A stretch of 20,576 nt of DNA, from the NCBI RefSeq assembly GCF_014066305.1, contig NW_023501174.1:1-20576 (forward strand). Reading direction: 5' to 3'. Positions 8,928 through 18,344 of this stretch are shown here, piece by piece. The translations under genes and the position numbers were made by a program. The stretch's first letter is position 1; the number at the start of each line of letters is the position of its first letter. Under the pieces are notes generated by a model, which saw only the letters and a program-made list of their open reading frames with translations, ran no database searches and was not told the origin of the DNA. The stretch is from Letharia columbiana (Eukaryota; Ascomycota; Lecanoromycetes; Lecanorales; Parmeliaceae).

Positions 8928-8939
8928 GGTCTTTACTTA

Positions 8940-11228
8940 TATTATTTAATTACTTTATTAACGCTATAAATTTAATTATAATAAATATACTATTATATTT
9001 TTATAGATTAAATTAATATTTCTAATTACGAAGCTTATTTTATAAGATAGAGAGGAAATTATTATTATTATTCTCGCTATTATTTAATTTAATAATATTA
9101 AATCTTTTTAATAATATATTTATAGAATTAAGTTTTCTTTTATAATATTTAATTATAAAGTTAAATATAATTAATTTCTTAATCTAGCGAATCTACTTTA
9201 TATTAAACTCTTTTATTATTATAAAATAATATAAATTATTATAATTTAAGATTATATAAATAAGATACTTATTATTTTATAAGTAATATCTTTAATTCTT
9301 AAAGTCTAATATAATCGTATAAAGTTTCTTATTATATATATCTTAATAAAACTTAATATCTTTAAATTTATAATTAGAAAATATAATAAAATATTATTAT
9401 ATATTCTTATTTAATTAAGTAAATATATTATCTATATCTATATTAAAAGTATTAATTTTTATAATAAATAATATTTCTTAATTATAATATTTTAATATAA
9501 ATATAATAATAAATACTCGCTTAAGTATTTTAAAAGTTTTATATACTTTTTTATTAAATATAAAGAATAATTTAATCTTATTTTTCTTTATCTCTTAAGT
9601 TAGGTCTATTAAAAATATAATTATTTATAAAAAGTCTTATACGAATTATTAATAGAAGTTTATAAATTTTAAAAAGATTAAGATATTCTTAATAGACTTT
9701 AATTCTAATTATTTAATAATAATCTTAATACGTAATAGCTTTATTTAAATATTATACTAGTTTATTAAGAATCTTAAAAAAATAATCTTATTTATTAAAA
9801 ATATAATTATTTATAAAAAGTCTTATATAAATTATTAATAGAAGTTTATAAATTTTAGAAAGATTAGAATATTCTTAATAGACTTTAATTCTAATTATTT
9901 AGTAATAATCTTAATATATAATAGCTTTATTTAAATATTACGCTAATTTATTAAGAATTTTAAAAAGATAATTTTATTATAATTAAAAGTATATTTCGAT
10001 AGCTTTATATAAAATTAATATTTTAATAATATATATAATATTTTACGTATATACTTCTAATATAACTCTTTTATTTTAAAATAAATTAATATATTATTTA
10101 AATATATTATTTAAGAAATATTAATATATAACTTATATATTTTATTTATATAAATTTAAAAGATTATAAAGATATTTATAAAATTAAAAGATATTATTTA
10201 ATACTCGAATTAGTTATAATAAATTCGAAAGATAATTTTCTATTTATCTCTCTTTTATATTTATATTTAATAATATATATTATAAATATTAATCTTAATA
10301 AAGTATTTTATATATATAAATCTTTTTAAAATTTCTAAAAGTAATAATAATAAATAATTATTCTTAATTATAATTTTATTAAACTCTTAATAGTTAATAT
10401 ATAATTATAGCGAATTATTTAATTTCTTAATAAATAGTATTAATAAGCTAATTTAATTAATTAAAAGTTAAATTTACTTTCTTTTAAGCGTAATATTTAA
10501 ATAATTTTTAATCGCTATAAGTTTATTATATAATATATTATAAATTAAATTATTTTTAAGTATCTTTCTAAATAGTAAGTTAATTAAATATTTAATTTAA
10601 TTATATATATTAAAATTATTAAATAATTTTTCTAAAAAAAATTATAATAAATTTTTAAATTATTTAAATATATTAAAGTTATTTAATTATATAATATTAT
10701 ATTATATAATTTTATTATAATTATTCTTACTACTTTTAAATAGAATCTAATATAAAAGAAACGCTTATTCTAGATTATATATAATTATTATATTAATTAA
10801 TAATATAAATTATTTTATATTTATTATTATAATATTTATTTATATTTTATTACTTATAAGAAAATCGCGATAGATCTAGAATTACTTACGCTAATAAATA
10901 TTTAAATTAATATTATAAATTTAAAAGAAATTAAGAATAAAATTATATTCTTATATATTTATAATATATATCTTTAAGATTTACTCTTACTTTTTTCCTC
11001 AACTATTTATAAAATTAAAAATTAAATTATATCTTTTATATAAAAATATTTAATAATTATTAATAATATATACTATTATTAATATATATTTAAATTTAAA
11101 AATCTATATTTCTTTAATAAAAGATTATAATATAAAGATTTTCTTATTATTAATATTTATTAAAATAATTATCTTATACTTTTTATTTAATATAATAATT
11201 TTATCTCTTAATAATAAAAAGCGAGGTT
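8940..11228 (-). pseudogene. X1, 5' part: RIP-mutated Ty3/gypsy reverse transcriptase and RNase H
   Basis: Read on the minus strand with RIP stops treated as Gln or Trp, this is the reverse transcriptase and RNase H part of a Ty3/gypsy pol. In coding order: around 10104-10093 the catalytic YxDD box reads YLNN (both Asp codons turned to Asn), followed by ILIYFK; at about 10060-9980 there is a stretch like HVxxVLxxLxxxxLYxxxxKCxF; at 9894-9840 and again at 9708-9654 the LELKSIKNILIFLKFINFY block corresponds to the family's WPxPKSxxxxxxFLGFxNFYRRF; at about 9460-9416 the RNase H TDAS region has Asp changed to Asn; at 9340-9298 YNKKLYTIILDFKN matches YDKELLAIVxAFKEW; and about 9200-9060 resembles the LSRRQARW...ALSRR end of RNase H. 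The region above about 10800 is less certain (RT N-terminus or protease). Y copies C and D interrupt the gene at 8939 and 11229; the missing integrase half is at 676-2293. Confidence 0.85.
9607..9978. repeat. Two direct 186-bp repeats within the RT of X1
   Basis: The segment starting TATTAAAAATATAATTATTT at 9607 recurs at 9793 with about 90% identity over 186 bp; most differences are C/T or G/A, and some G-run-side changes are also seen. 186 bp is exactly 62 codons, and it covers the segment from the end of the RT thumb region to the FLGFxNFYRRF motif, so that motif appears twice in frame. Confidence 0.85.
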
Positions 11229-12246
11229 ATTAGTATATATAAAAGAATAAGATAGAGCTAAGCTTGAAAATCTTAAATTTATATATATAGTTAATTATTA
11301 ATTCGAGTTCTATACGCTTTTTAATTAAATCGACTAAATTAGCTTAATAGCCCTCTCGCGTTTTCTTATTAAAAATTTATATATAAAAGTTTTATACTTT
11401 AAAGTACTTAGTTTACGATATATATAGTTACTTTATAATTTCTTAAATTATAGAGCTCGCTTTACGCTTTCTAACGCTATAAAAATTATAAAGTTTAATC
11501 TACTATTAATAAATTAAATAAATATTTAAATATAATAGTTATAATAGTTATATTAGACGCGTTCGAAATCGAATAATAATTCTTTCACCTATTTATATAA
11601 TTATTATTCTTTTATTATTTTATTAATTCTATTAATTTTATTAATTAATATAATTTTTCGATCTAATATAAATATTAATCGTCTTATATATTTCTTTTAT
11701 CTTAATTAGAGTCTCTTATTAACGCCCTTAGATTATCTCTTAATAAATTCGCTATTACTAATAATCGAGGCCGTAAGCGAGTTTAATAGCTATCTATTAC
11801 TACTTATAAACGCGTTAAAAGACTCTTAAAAAGAGTTTAAACGGATACGTCTTTCTCTATATACTTCTTCTAAGTCAGCGATAAATAGATTAAACTAATA
11901 TTTAAATATTATAGTTATATTAAACGCGTTCGATTTAGATATATAATATCACTTCTTTTTACTCGTCTCTTAGAGCCTCTACTAACGCCCTTAAACTATT
12001 TTCTCGATAAATTTATTACTATTAATAATCGAGGCCGTAAGCGAGCTTAATAGCTATTTATTACTACTTATAAACGCGTTAAAAGACTCTTAAAAAGAGC
12101 TCGAACGAATACGTTCTCCTCTATATACTTCTTCTAAGTTAGCGATAGATAAGTTAAACTAATATTTAAATATTATAGTTATATTAAACGCGTTCGAAAT
12201 CGAATAATAATCCTTCCACCTATTTATATAACTATTCTTCTTTTAC

Positions 12247-12337
12247 TATTCTATTAATTCTATTAATTCTATTAATTCTATTAATTCTATTAATTCTATT
12301 AATTCTATTAATTCTATTAATTCTATCAATTTCACTA
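12247..12337 (+). repeat. Expanded 9-bp minisatellite in Y copy D, about 10 units
   Basis: About ten consecutive TTCTATTAA units, the RIPed form of TTCTACCAA, ending in TTCTATCAA and TTTCACTAA. Other copies have about 4-6 units at this position. The units are nearly identical, so expansion probably followed or accompanied RIP. Confidence 0.85.
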
Positions 12338-13599
12338 ATATGAACACATTTACCCTTAGTACCCTCGCACTCAGTTGAACAAGAGGAGGATCTACAAGAA
12401 CACTGCGGAGAATATTGCGGAGACAGTCATCAGTAGCAGTAATACAATAGACTTACTCTCCACGATCTTATATTAATCCACTTAGCTAATATAAGAGAAG
12501 TTATTATAGTAGGCGAATACGGAGAATACTACGGAGAAATCAAGCGATAATAAGGCCCTTAGTATTAAGAACAGGCTTAGCTCTCTAAGATCCCACGTCA
12601 TATACTCTCTACGATTCTATATTAAATTATTACTTAGTAAGCGGAGAATACTACTATAACTTAGCCTATTCATCCCTACTATATTAAGAAGTAAGAGAAG
12701 AAACTATAATAGATAAATACGAAGAATACTGCGGAGAATACTACGGAGAAATTAAGCGGCAACAAGTTATTATCATTAAGAATACGGCTTAGCTCTCCAA
12801 GATCCCACGTTATATTATATTATCTACTTCAGTTAGCTACTTAGCTAGTTACTTAGTCTAATACTCTATAAGAGAAAAAGTAAGAGAAGAAATTATAATA
12901 GGTAAATGCGAAGAATACTACGGAGAAACTAAGCGGTAATAAGATTATTATCGTTAGAAATATAGCTTAGCTCTTTAAGATCCCACGTTATATACTCTCT
13001 ACGATTTTATATTAAATTATTACTTAGTAAGCGAAGAATACTACTATAACTTAATCTTATTATCTCTTACTATATTAATAAGTAATATAAGTTACTATAA
13101 TAATATTATAAGAGAAGAATCTACTACGATAATTATAGCTAATTAGATCTCTATAGAAGAAATATTAAACGATATATATTTAAATAAATTAAAATCGTTC
13201 GATATCTTACTCTAATAGCTATTTTATTATTCGAAAGATTTTACTACGATAGAAGATAATATAAAATTTATATTACTAATTAATATATTATCTTTATTTC
13301 TTTTCGATATTTTAATACTTCTTATTATAAGAATATAATCTTTCTCTATTTTTTATAGATAATTATTACGAATTAATTCTTTATACTCGATATATCTTTC
13401 TAATTAAATCTTAGCGCGCCTCTCTTTATATATATATATCTATATATTATATAGATTAAATTAATTTTATAATAATAAAAGTAGATTAAAAACGTATAAT
13501 AAGCGATTAGAGTTCGATTTAACTTAGAGCTAAGACTAAAATTCGATTTAACTTAGAAAAATTTAACTCCATTTAACTTAGAAAAATAAAAAATTTAAC

Positions 13600-13620
13600 T
13601 CTATAAATTTAATTTATAGA
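13600..13620. repeat. Terminal palindrome of Y copy D
   Basis: TCTATAAATTT followed by AATTTATAGA gives 10-bp perfect arms around one T. It is followed by TCTTTACTTAT, as in copy C. RIP changes fell symmetrically enough that the hairpin is still perfect. Confidence 0.75.
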
Positions 13621-13629
13621 TCTTTACTT

Positions 13630-13730
13630 ATTATTTAATTAATAATATATTTAATATTATAATAATAAGTATTAAACTTTATTTTTTTTTTCTTACTTAA
13701 TTTATAATTATATATTTTATTATTTATAAT
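13630..13730. other. Spacer between inverted Y copies D and E
   Basis: About 100 bp of AT-rich DNA with a T10-12 run (about 13681-13692) lies between the two facing 3' ends. It does not match the flanks of the other copies. I see no gene in it; it is either pre-existing DNA or the loop of the large inverted repeat. Confidence 0.5.
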
Positions 13731-13741
13731 AAATAAAGACC

Positions 13742-13758
13742 TATAAATTAAATTTATA
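13742..13758. repeat. Terminal palindrome of Y copy E
   Basis: TATAAATTAAATTTATA, the same sequence as in copy A, lies 10-12 bases inside the left (3') edge of the reverse-oriented copy E. Confidence 0.75.
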
Positions 13759-14699
13759 AAGTTAGATTTTTTATTTTCTAAGTTAAATAAAATTAGATTT
13801 TTTTAAGTTAAATCGAATTTTAGTCTTAGCTCTAAGTTAAATTAAACTCTAATCGCTTACTATATATTTTTAATCTACTTTTACTATTATAAAATTAATT
13901 TAATCTATATAATATATAGATATATATATATAAAGAGAGATACGCTAAGATTTAATTAGAAAGATATATTAAGTATAAAGAATTAATTCGTAATAATTAT
14001 CTATAAAAAATAGAGAAAGACTATATTCTTATAGTAAGAAGTATTAAAATATCGAAAAGAAATAAAGATAACGTATTAATTAGTAATATAAATCTTATAA
14101 TATCTTCTATTATAGTAAAATCTTTCAAATAATAAAATAGCTATAAATATCGAATAGTTTTAATTCATTTAAATATATATTATTTAATATTTCTTCTATA
14201 GAGATCTAATTAGCTATAATCGTCGTAGTAAATTCTTTTTTTATAATATTATTAATATATTATATAAATATAATAGAAATAATAGATTAAGTTATAGTGA
14301 GAATAATAGATTAAGTTATAGTAATATTCTTTATTTACTAAGTAATAATTTAATATAAAATCGTGAAGAGTATATAATATAGGATCTTAAAGAGTTAAGC
14401 CGTATTCTTAGTACTAAGAATCTTATTATTACTTAATTTCTCCGTAATATTCTTCGTATTCGCCTACTATCGTAACTTCTCTTATTCTAGCTAAGTAGAT
14501 TAATATAAGATCGTAGAGAGTAAGCCTATTATATTACTACTACTAATAACTATCTTCGTAATATTCTCCGTAGTATTCTCCGTATTCGTTTACTATCGTA
14601 ACTTCTCTTATTCTAACTAAGTAAATTAATATAGGATCTTAAAGAGCTAAGCCGTATTCTTAACGATAATAGCCTTGTTACCGCTTAGTTTCTCCGCAG

Positions 14700-15640
14700 T
14701 ATTCTCCGCATTTATCTATTATAGTTCTTCCTCTTACTCCTTCTCTTATAGAGTATTAGACTGAGTGGCTAGCTGAGTAGCTAACTGAGTGGATGACTGA
14801 TATAATATAGGATCTTGGAGAGCTAAGCCGTGTTCTTGACGATGGTGGCCTTATTGCCGCTTGGTTTCTCCGTAGTGTTCTCCGCATTTGCCTGTTATAG
14901 TTCCTCCTCTTGCTCCTTCTCTTGTAGAGTATCAGACTGAGTGGCTAGCTGAGTGGCTGACTGAGTGGATAACTGATATGACGTGGGATCTTGGAGAGCT
15001 GAGCCGTGTTCTTGACGATGGTGGCCTTGTTGCCGCTTGGTTTCTCCGCAGTGTTCTCCGCATTTGCCTGTTGTAGTTCCTCCTCTTGCTCCTCCTCTTA
15101 TAGAGTATCAGACTGAGTGGCTAGCTGAGTGGCTGACTGAGTGGATGACTGATATAACGTGGGATCTTGGAGAGCTGAGCCGTGTTCTTGACGATGGTGG
15201 CCTTGTTGCCGCTTGGTTTCTCCGCAGTGTTCTCCGTAGTGTTCTCCGCAGTGTTTTCCGTAGTGTTCTTCGCAGTGTTCTCCGCATTTGCCTATTATAG
15301 TTCCTCCTCTTACTCCCTTAATGTAGTGGGGATGACGGGCTAAGTTGTAGTGGTGTTCTCCGCTTGCTGAGTGATGATTTAATGTGAAACCGTGGAGAGC
15401 ATATGACGTGGGATCTTAGAGAGCTAAGCCGTGTTCTTGATGCTGGGGACCTTGTTGCCGCTTGGTTTCTCCGTAGTATTCTCCGTATTCGCCTGCTATA
15501 TTGACTTCTCTTGCACTAACTGAGTGGATTAATGTGAGACCGTGGAGAGTAGGCCTATTATGTTACTGCTGCTGATGACTATCTCCGTAGTATTCTCCGC
15601 ATTCGCCTATTATAGATCCTCCTCTTATTTAACTAAGTGC
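14700..15640 (-). repeat. Intact part of the tandem array in Y copy E
   Basis: Units of the same type as in B and C, in reverse: the boundary appears as TCCTCCTCTT (about 14900, 15078, 15301, 15617). The TGACTGAGTGG..TAGC 12-bp repeat appears at about 14758-14800, 14935-14975 and 15111-15151. The 12-bp core (TGTTCTCCGCAG in this orientation) is expanded to about six units at 15220-15284, the longest in the window. The transition from mutated to intact units runs from about 14640 to 14800. Confidence 0.8.
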
Positions 15641-16086
15641 GAGGGTATCAACGCGTTTATAAGTAATAGTAGATATCTATTAGGCTCGCTTACGGCCTCG
15701 ATTATCAGTAGTAGCGGATTCGCTCAAGGGGTAACCTAGGGGCGTTAATAAAGGCTCTAAAAGGCGGGTAAAAAGGGGTATATATGTCTAAACCGGACGC
15801 GTTTAATATAATTACAATATTTGAATATTAGTTTAATCTACTTATCGCTAACTTAAGAGGAGTATATAGAGAAGAATATATCCGTTTAAGCTCTTTTTAA
15901 GAATTTTTTAACGCGTTTATAAGTAGTAGTAGATAGCTATTAAGCTCGCTTATAGCCTCGATTACTAATAATAGCGAATTCGTCGAGAAGTAGCCTAGCT
16001 CTAAAAGGCGGGTAAAAGGAGGTATACGTATCTGAAATATTAAGTAACCTTTAGGCGAGGGGTATCGAAGACGATTATATTTATAT

Positions 16087-16137
16087 TAGTGAAATTAATA
16101 GAATTAGTAGAATTAATAGAATAGTAAAAGAATAATA
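16087..16137 (-). repeat. 9-bp minisatellite in Y copy E
   Basis: GAATTAATA/GAATTAGTA units, the reverse complement of the TTCTATTAA minisatellite, at the position expected for a reverse-oriented copy. Confidence 0.7.
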
Positions 16138-16503
16138 AATAGATAAAAGAATTATTATTTAATCTTAAACGCGTTTAATATAACTACTATAACTATTATA
16201 TTTAAATATTCATTTAATTTATTAATAATAGATTAAACTTTATAATTTTTATAGCGTTAGAAAGCGTAAAGCGAGCTTTATAATTTAAGGAATTATAAAG
16301 TAACTATATATATCGTAAGCTGAGTACTTTAAAGTGTAAAACTTCTATATATAAATTTTTAATAAGAAAAGTACGAAAGGGCTATTAGACTAACTTAGTC
16401 GGTCTAATTAAAGAGCGTAGCGAACTTAAATTAATAATTAGCTATATATATAAATTTAAGGTTTTTAAGCTTAGCTCTATCTTATTCTATTATATATACT
16501 AAT

Positions 16504-17312
16504 ATATTATAATTATAAATAGAATAATTAATTTAAGATTTTATTAATAATAGTATTTATATATAATAATAATATATATATAAATATTAATAAGATTCTA
16601 TAAGAGCTATTAATAAGATATATAGTAAATTTAAAAATAACTTTTAAAAGTAGAATCTTAAAAGAGAAAATATTATTTATTATAGAGTAAGTAGATTAAT
16701 TATAAGAGATAGAATTATATCTAAAAGAATTATAAAAGTAAATATTAAAATAGTAAGTAAAGTATTATAATAGTAATTATAAGACTATAATCTTTAAGAA
16801 AAAAAATAAAGTATTATTATAAAGCTTAAATATATATATCTTATAATTAAAGAAAAAATTAGATTATAAATAACTTAGATTTTTTAAAGTATTAGAAAAA
16901 ATAAATACGTAGATTTATAAGCTAAATCTCTCTACTAAATATAAAAAAATTTATTTTATATTTTATATATTATTATTAAAGTTATAATATTTATATAATA
17001 ATAATTCGAAGTTATAAATAATTTTAATTAATAAAGAAGAAGAATAAGATATTAATAAGATATTAGATAAAAGAGTTTATAAGAGTAAGACTAAATATCT
17101 TATTAATTAAAAAGACTTTTTATTTTATAAAGCTTTATAAAAATTAATAAAGTATCTTAAAAATATTAAAAGTATAATTAAGAACTTCGAGTAAGTAAAA
17201 AAATTATATAAATTAATATTTAAGATAAAGTTAAAAATATAATTATTAAGAGAAATTAAAAAGTAAAAAAAATTACGAAAATAATAATAGTAAAGAGTTT
17301 AAATAGATGAAT
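16504..17312 (+). pseudogene. X2: RIP-mutated integrase C-terminus and chromodomain
   Basis: This is the second copy of X, in opposite orientation to X1. It aligns base for base (allowing RIP differences) with the reverse complement of 676-1465. On the plus strand: 16932-16980 reads LNIKKIYFIFYILLL, matching the family's (M)xxIHPVFHVSLL motif; 17036-17200 reads EEE.DINKILDKRVYKSKTKYLIN.KDF, a chromodomain whose aromatic positions are now TAA or TTA codons; 17244-17312 reads LREIKKQKKLRK followed by four Gln-to-stop codons, a charged Q-rich tail. It begins just downstream of the integrase HPQTDGQ region, where copy E interrupts it, so the catalytic core, RT and everything upstream are missing here. 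Confidence 0.8.
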
Positions 17313-17881
17313 AAAATTATAATTAAAAGGTTTAGCGAAAATAGTTAAAATACTTATAAGTTAATTTTAAAGCGTTAAAGCGTTATATATAATAAGAAAA
17401 ATAACTATTAAAGTTATATATATAATTATTACTATTTAATATTAATTTATTTATTCTCTTATATTAAAAAGTAATTTTTTATTTAGAAGATTTATTAAAT
17501 AATAAAAAGACTTAATATAAGAGGCGATAAAAGAAGTAATAGAAGAAGCGACGAAGATAATAATATTATATCGAAGTTTCTTAACGCGATAAGCTATTAT
17601 ATATATTAATTATATACTCTAATATATATTAATTAAAATTTATATTATTTTATATTTAAAGAATAATATAAATATTCTTATTAAAGCGAATTATAGCGAA
17701 GATAATAGCTTAATAATAAGAGAGAATTAAGTTTATAATATATATATAATCTCTATAAGAATATTATCTATATTTATATTAGCGTAAATTAATAGAAAAC
17801 GCGATATAAATTATATAAGAATTATATATAAGAGTATATATATAATAATAGTAAAAGAGCTCTTAATATATATTAGCGTAA
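17313..17881. other. Unassigned AT-rich, RIP-like DNA after X2
   Basis: This may include the end of the X2 coding region and its 3' non-coding part, but X1 offers no comparison because it is cut at 675. A purine-rich stretch (about 17522-17565, AGAGGCGATAAAAGAAG onward) could be an old coding or polypurine segment. No LTR ends, frame or domain could be recognised. Confidence 0.4.
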
Positions 17882-18002
17882 TCTATTACGAATTAATTCT
17901 TTATACTCGATATATCTTTCTAATTAAATCTTAGCGCGTCGTATATTATATATATATATCTATAGATTATATTAATATTATAATATTAAAAATTATTTCT
18001 TA
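17882..18002 (+). repeat. Direct repeat, left copy (Y-tail sequence)
   Basis: The sequence CTATTACGAATTAATTC..TATACTCGATATATCTTTC..GCGCG..ATATATATATCTATA..TATTATAATATTAA.AATTATTTCTTAA repeats at 18966-19122. The first half is the Y tail (compare 13370-13430 in D); the last 30 bases are outside Y in other copies. Confidence 0.75.
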
Positions 18003-18344
18003 ATAAATAATAGTAATATCTAAAGATTACTTAATAGAAGTTTATTAAATTTATTCGCTTATTTATAATACTAGTTAATTACGCTACGCCTCTATCTATC
18101 TTAATACTTATATCGCTTATCTATTAATAACTTAATTCGTTATATAGAGTTATTATACGTAAATAAGTATATAAGTAAATAAATCTTTTAATAGACTATT
18201 ACTATATCTACTTTCGATTTTATTTTATTTATCTCTAGCTTTTTAAAAGATTAAATTTAAGACTTAATAGCTTAAATTTAAAATATATTAAAAACGAAAA
18301 TAAATTAACTATATAATAAGTTTCGCTAGTAATTAAGTTAAATT
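18003..18344. other. Unassigned AT-rich DNA between direct repeat and Y copy F
   Basis: RIP-like composition, with no open frame and no match that I can see to the 5' module of Y (no ACGCGTTTATAAG block, no 9-bp minisatellite). It may be a diverged 5' part of copy F or unrelated DNA. Confidence 0.4.

Larger units (their letters stand above)
7001..8939 (+). mobile_element. Y copy C, lightly RIPed, 5'-truncated
   Basis: Copy C starts abruptly at TACTTTTGAAGTACTTAGC, equivalent to about 4305 in copy B, so about 100 bp or more of the 5' end is missing. It then follows the family order: 5' module (to about 7560), array (7642-8440), 3' unique region (8441-8680), a segment with CTCTATACTCGATATACC and GCGCGCCTCTC-like sequence instead of helicase (8681-8775), a tail with a duplicated TTTAACTTAGAAAAAT, the terminal palindrome (8911-8927), and TCTTTACTTAT. 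CpA and TpG are common but several C-to-T changes relative to B are visible, so RIP was mild. Open frames inside (7203-7451, 7842-8036, 8351-8590, and minus 7653-7841, 8053-8265) are by-products of the array. Confidence 0.75.
11229..13629 (+). mobile_element. Y copy D, RIP-saturated with a small intact patch
   Basis: Similarity to copy E begins at about ATTAGTATATATA (11229) and continues through GAATAAGATAGAGCTAAGCTT, about 60 bp further 5' than is clear in B, so D and E best define the 5' end. The 5' module is present three times (CGCGTTCGA at about 11556, 11925, 12188), followed by an expanded 9-bp minisatellite, a degraded array (about 12378-13115), the 3' unique region, the GCGCGCCTCTC tail (about 13414-13425) and the terminal palindrome. 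RIP is heavy except at about 12340-12430, which keeps CpA and TpG (for example GAACACATTTACCC and AAGAACACTGCGGAG). No open frame of note remains. Confidence 0.8.
11229..16503. repeat. Large tail-to-tail inverted repeat formed by Y copies D and E
   Basis: The arms are about 2.4 kb (D) and 2.8 kb (E) around a spacer of about 100 bp. Similarity is evident from the outermost GAATAAGATAGAGCTAAGCTT block (11246 and its complement near 16490) inward to the terminal palindromes. Arms differ in RIP level and in repeat number. Confidence 0.75.
13731..16503 (-). mobile_element. Y copy E, reverse, with intact core and RIPed ends
   Basis: The reverse complement follows the family order: 5' end at about 16503 (ACTAAT, the complement of ATTAGT in D); the leader with TAAGCTTAGCTCTATCTTATTC (16467-16494); 5' modules (about 15640-16330), including AACGCGTTTATAAG at about 15648 and 15909; the 9-bp minisatellite (16087-16137); the array (about 14290-15640); the 3' unique region (about 13990-14220); and the terminal palindrome. 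RIP is heavy at both ends, but about 14700-15730 is nearly as GC-balanced as copy B. Open frames 14888-15076 and 15037-15300 on the plus strand are antisense to the element and repeat the same peptide pattern. Confidence 0.8.

Noticed and set aside
2294..16503. Y as a MITE or a terminal-inverted-repeat DNA transposon
   Set aside because: The 3' palindrome has no inverted partner at the 5' end of D or E, and copies are far longer and more modular than MITEs. The helicase motif points to Helitron-like instead.
16504..17312. X2 as the C-terminus of a pogo/Tc1 transposase, suggested by the Q-rich charged tail
   Set aside because: The same frame upstream gives the HPVFHVSLL-type motif and a chromodomain, and X1 supplies RT, RNase H and integrase motifs, so it is Ty3/gypsy.
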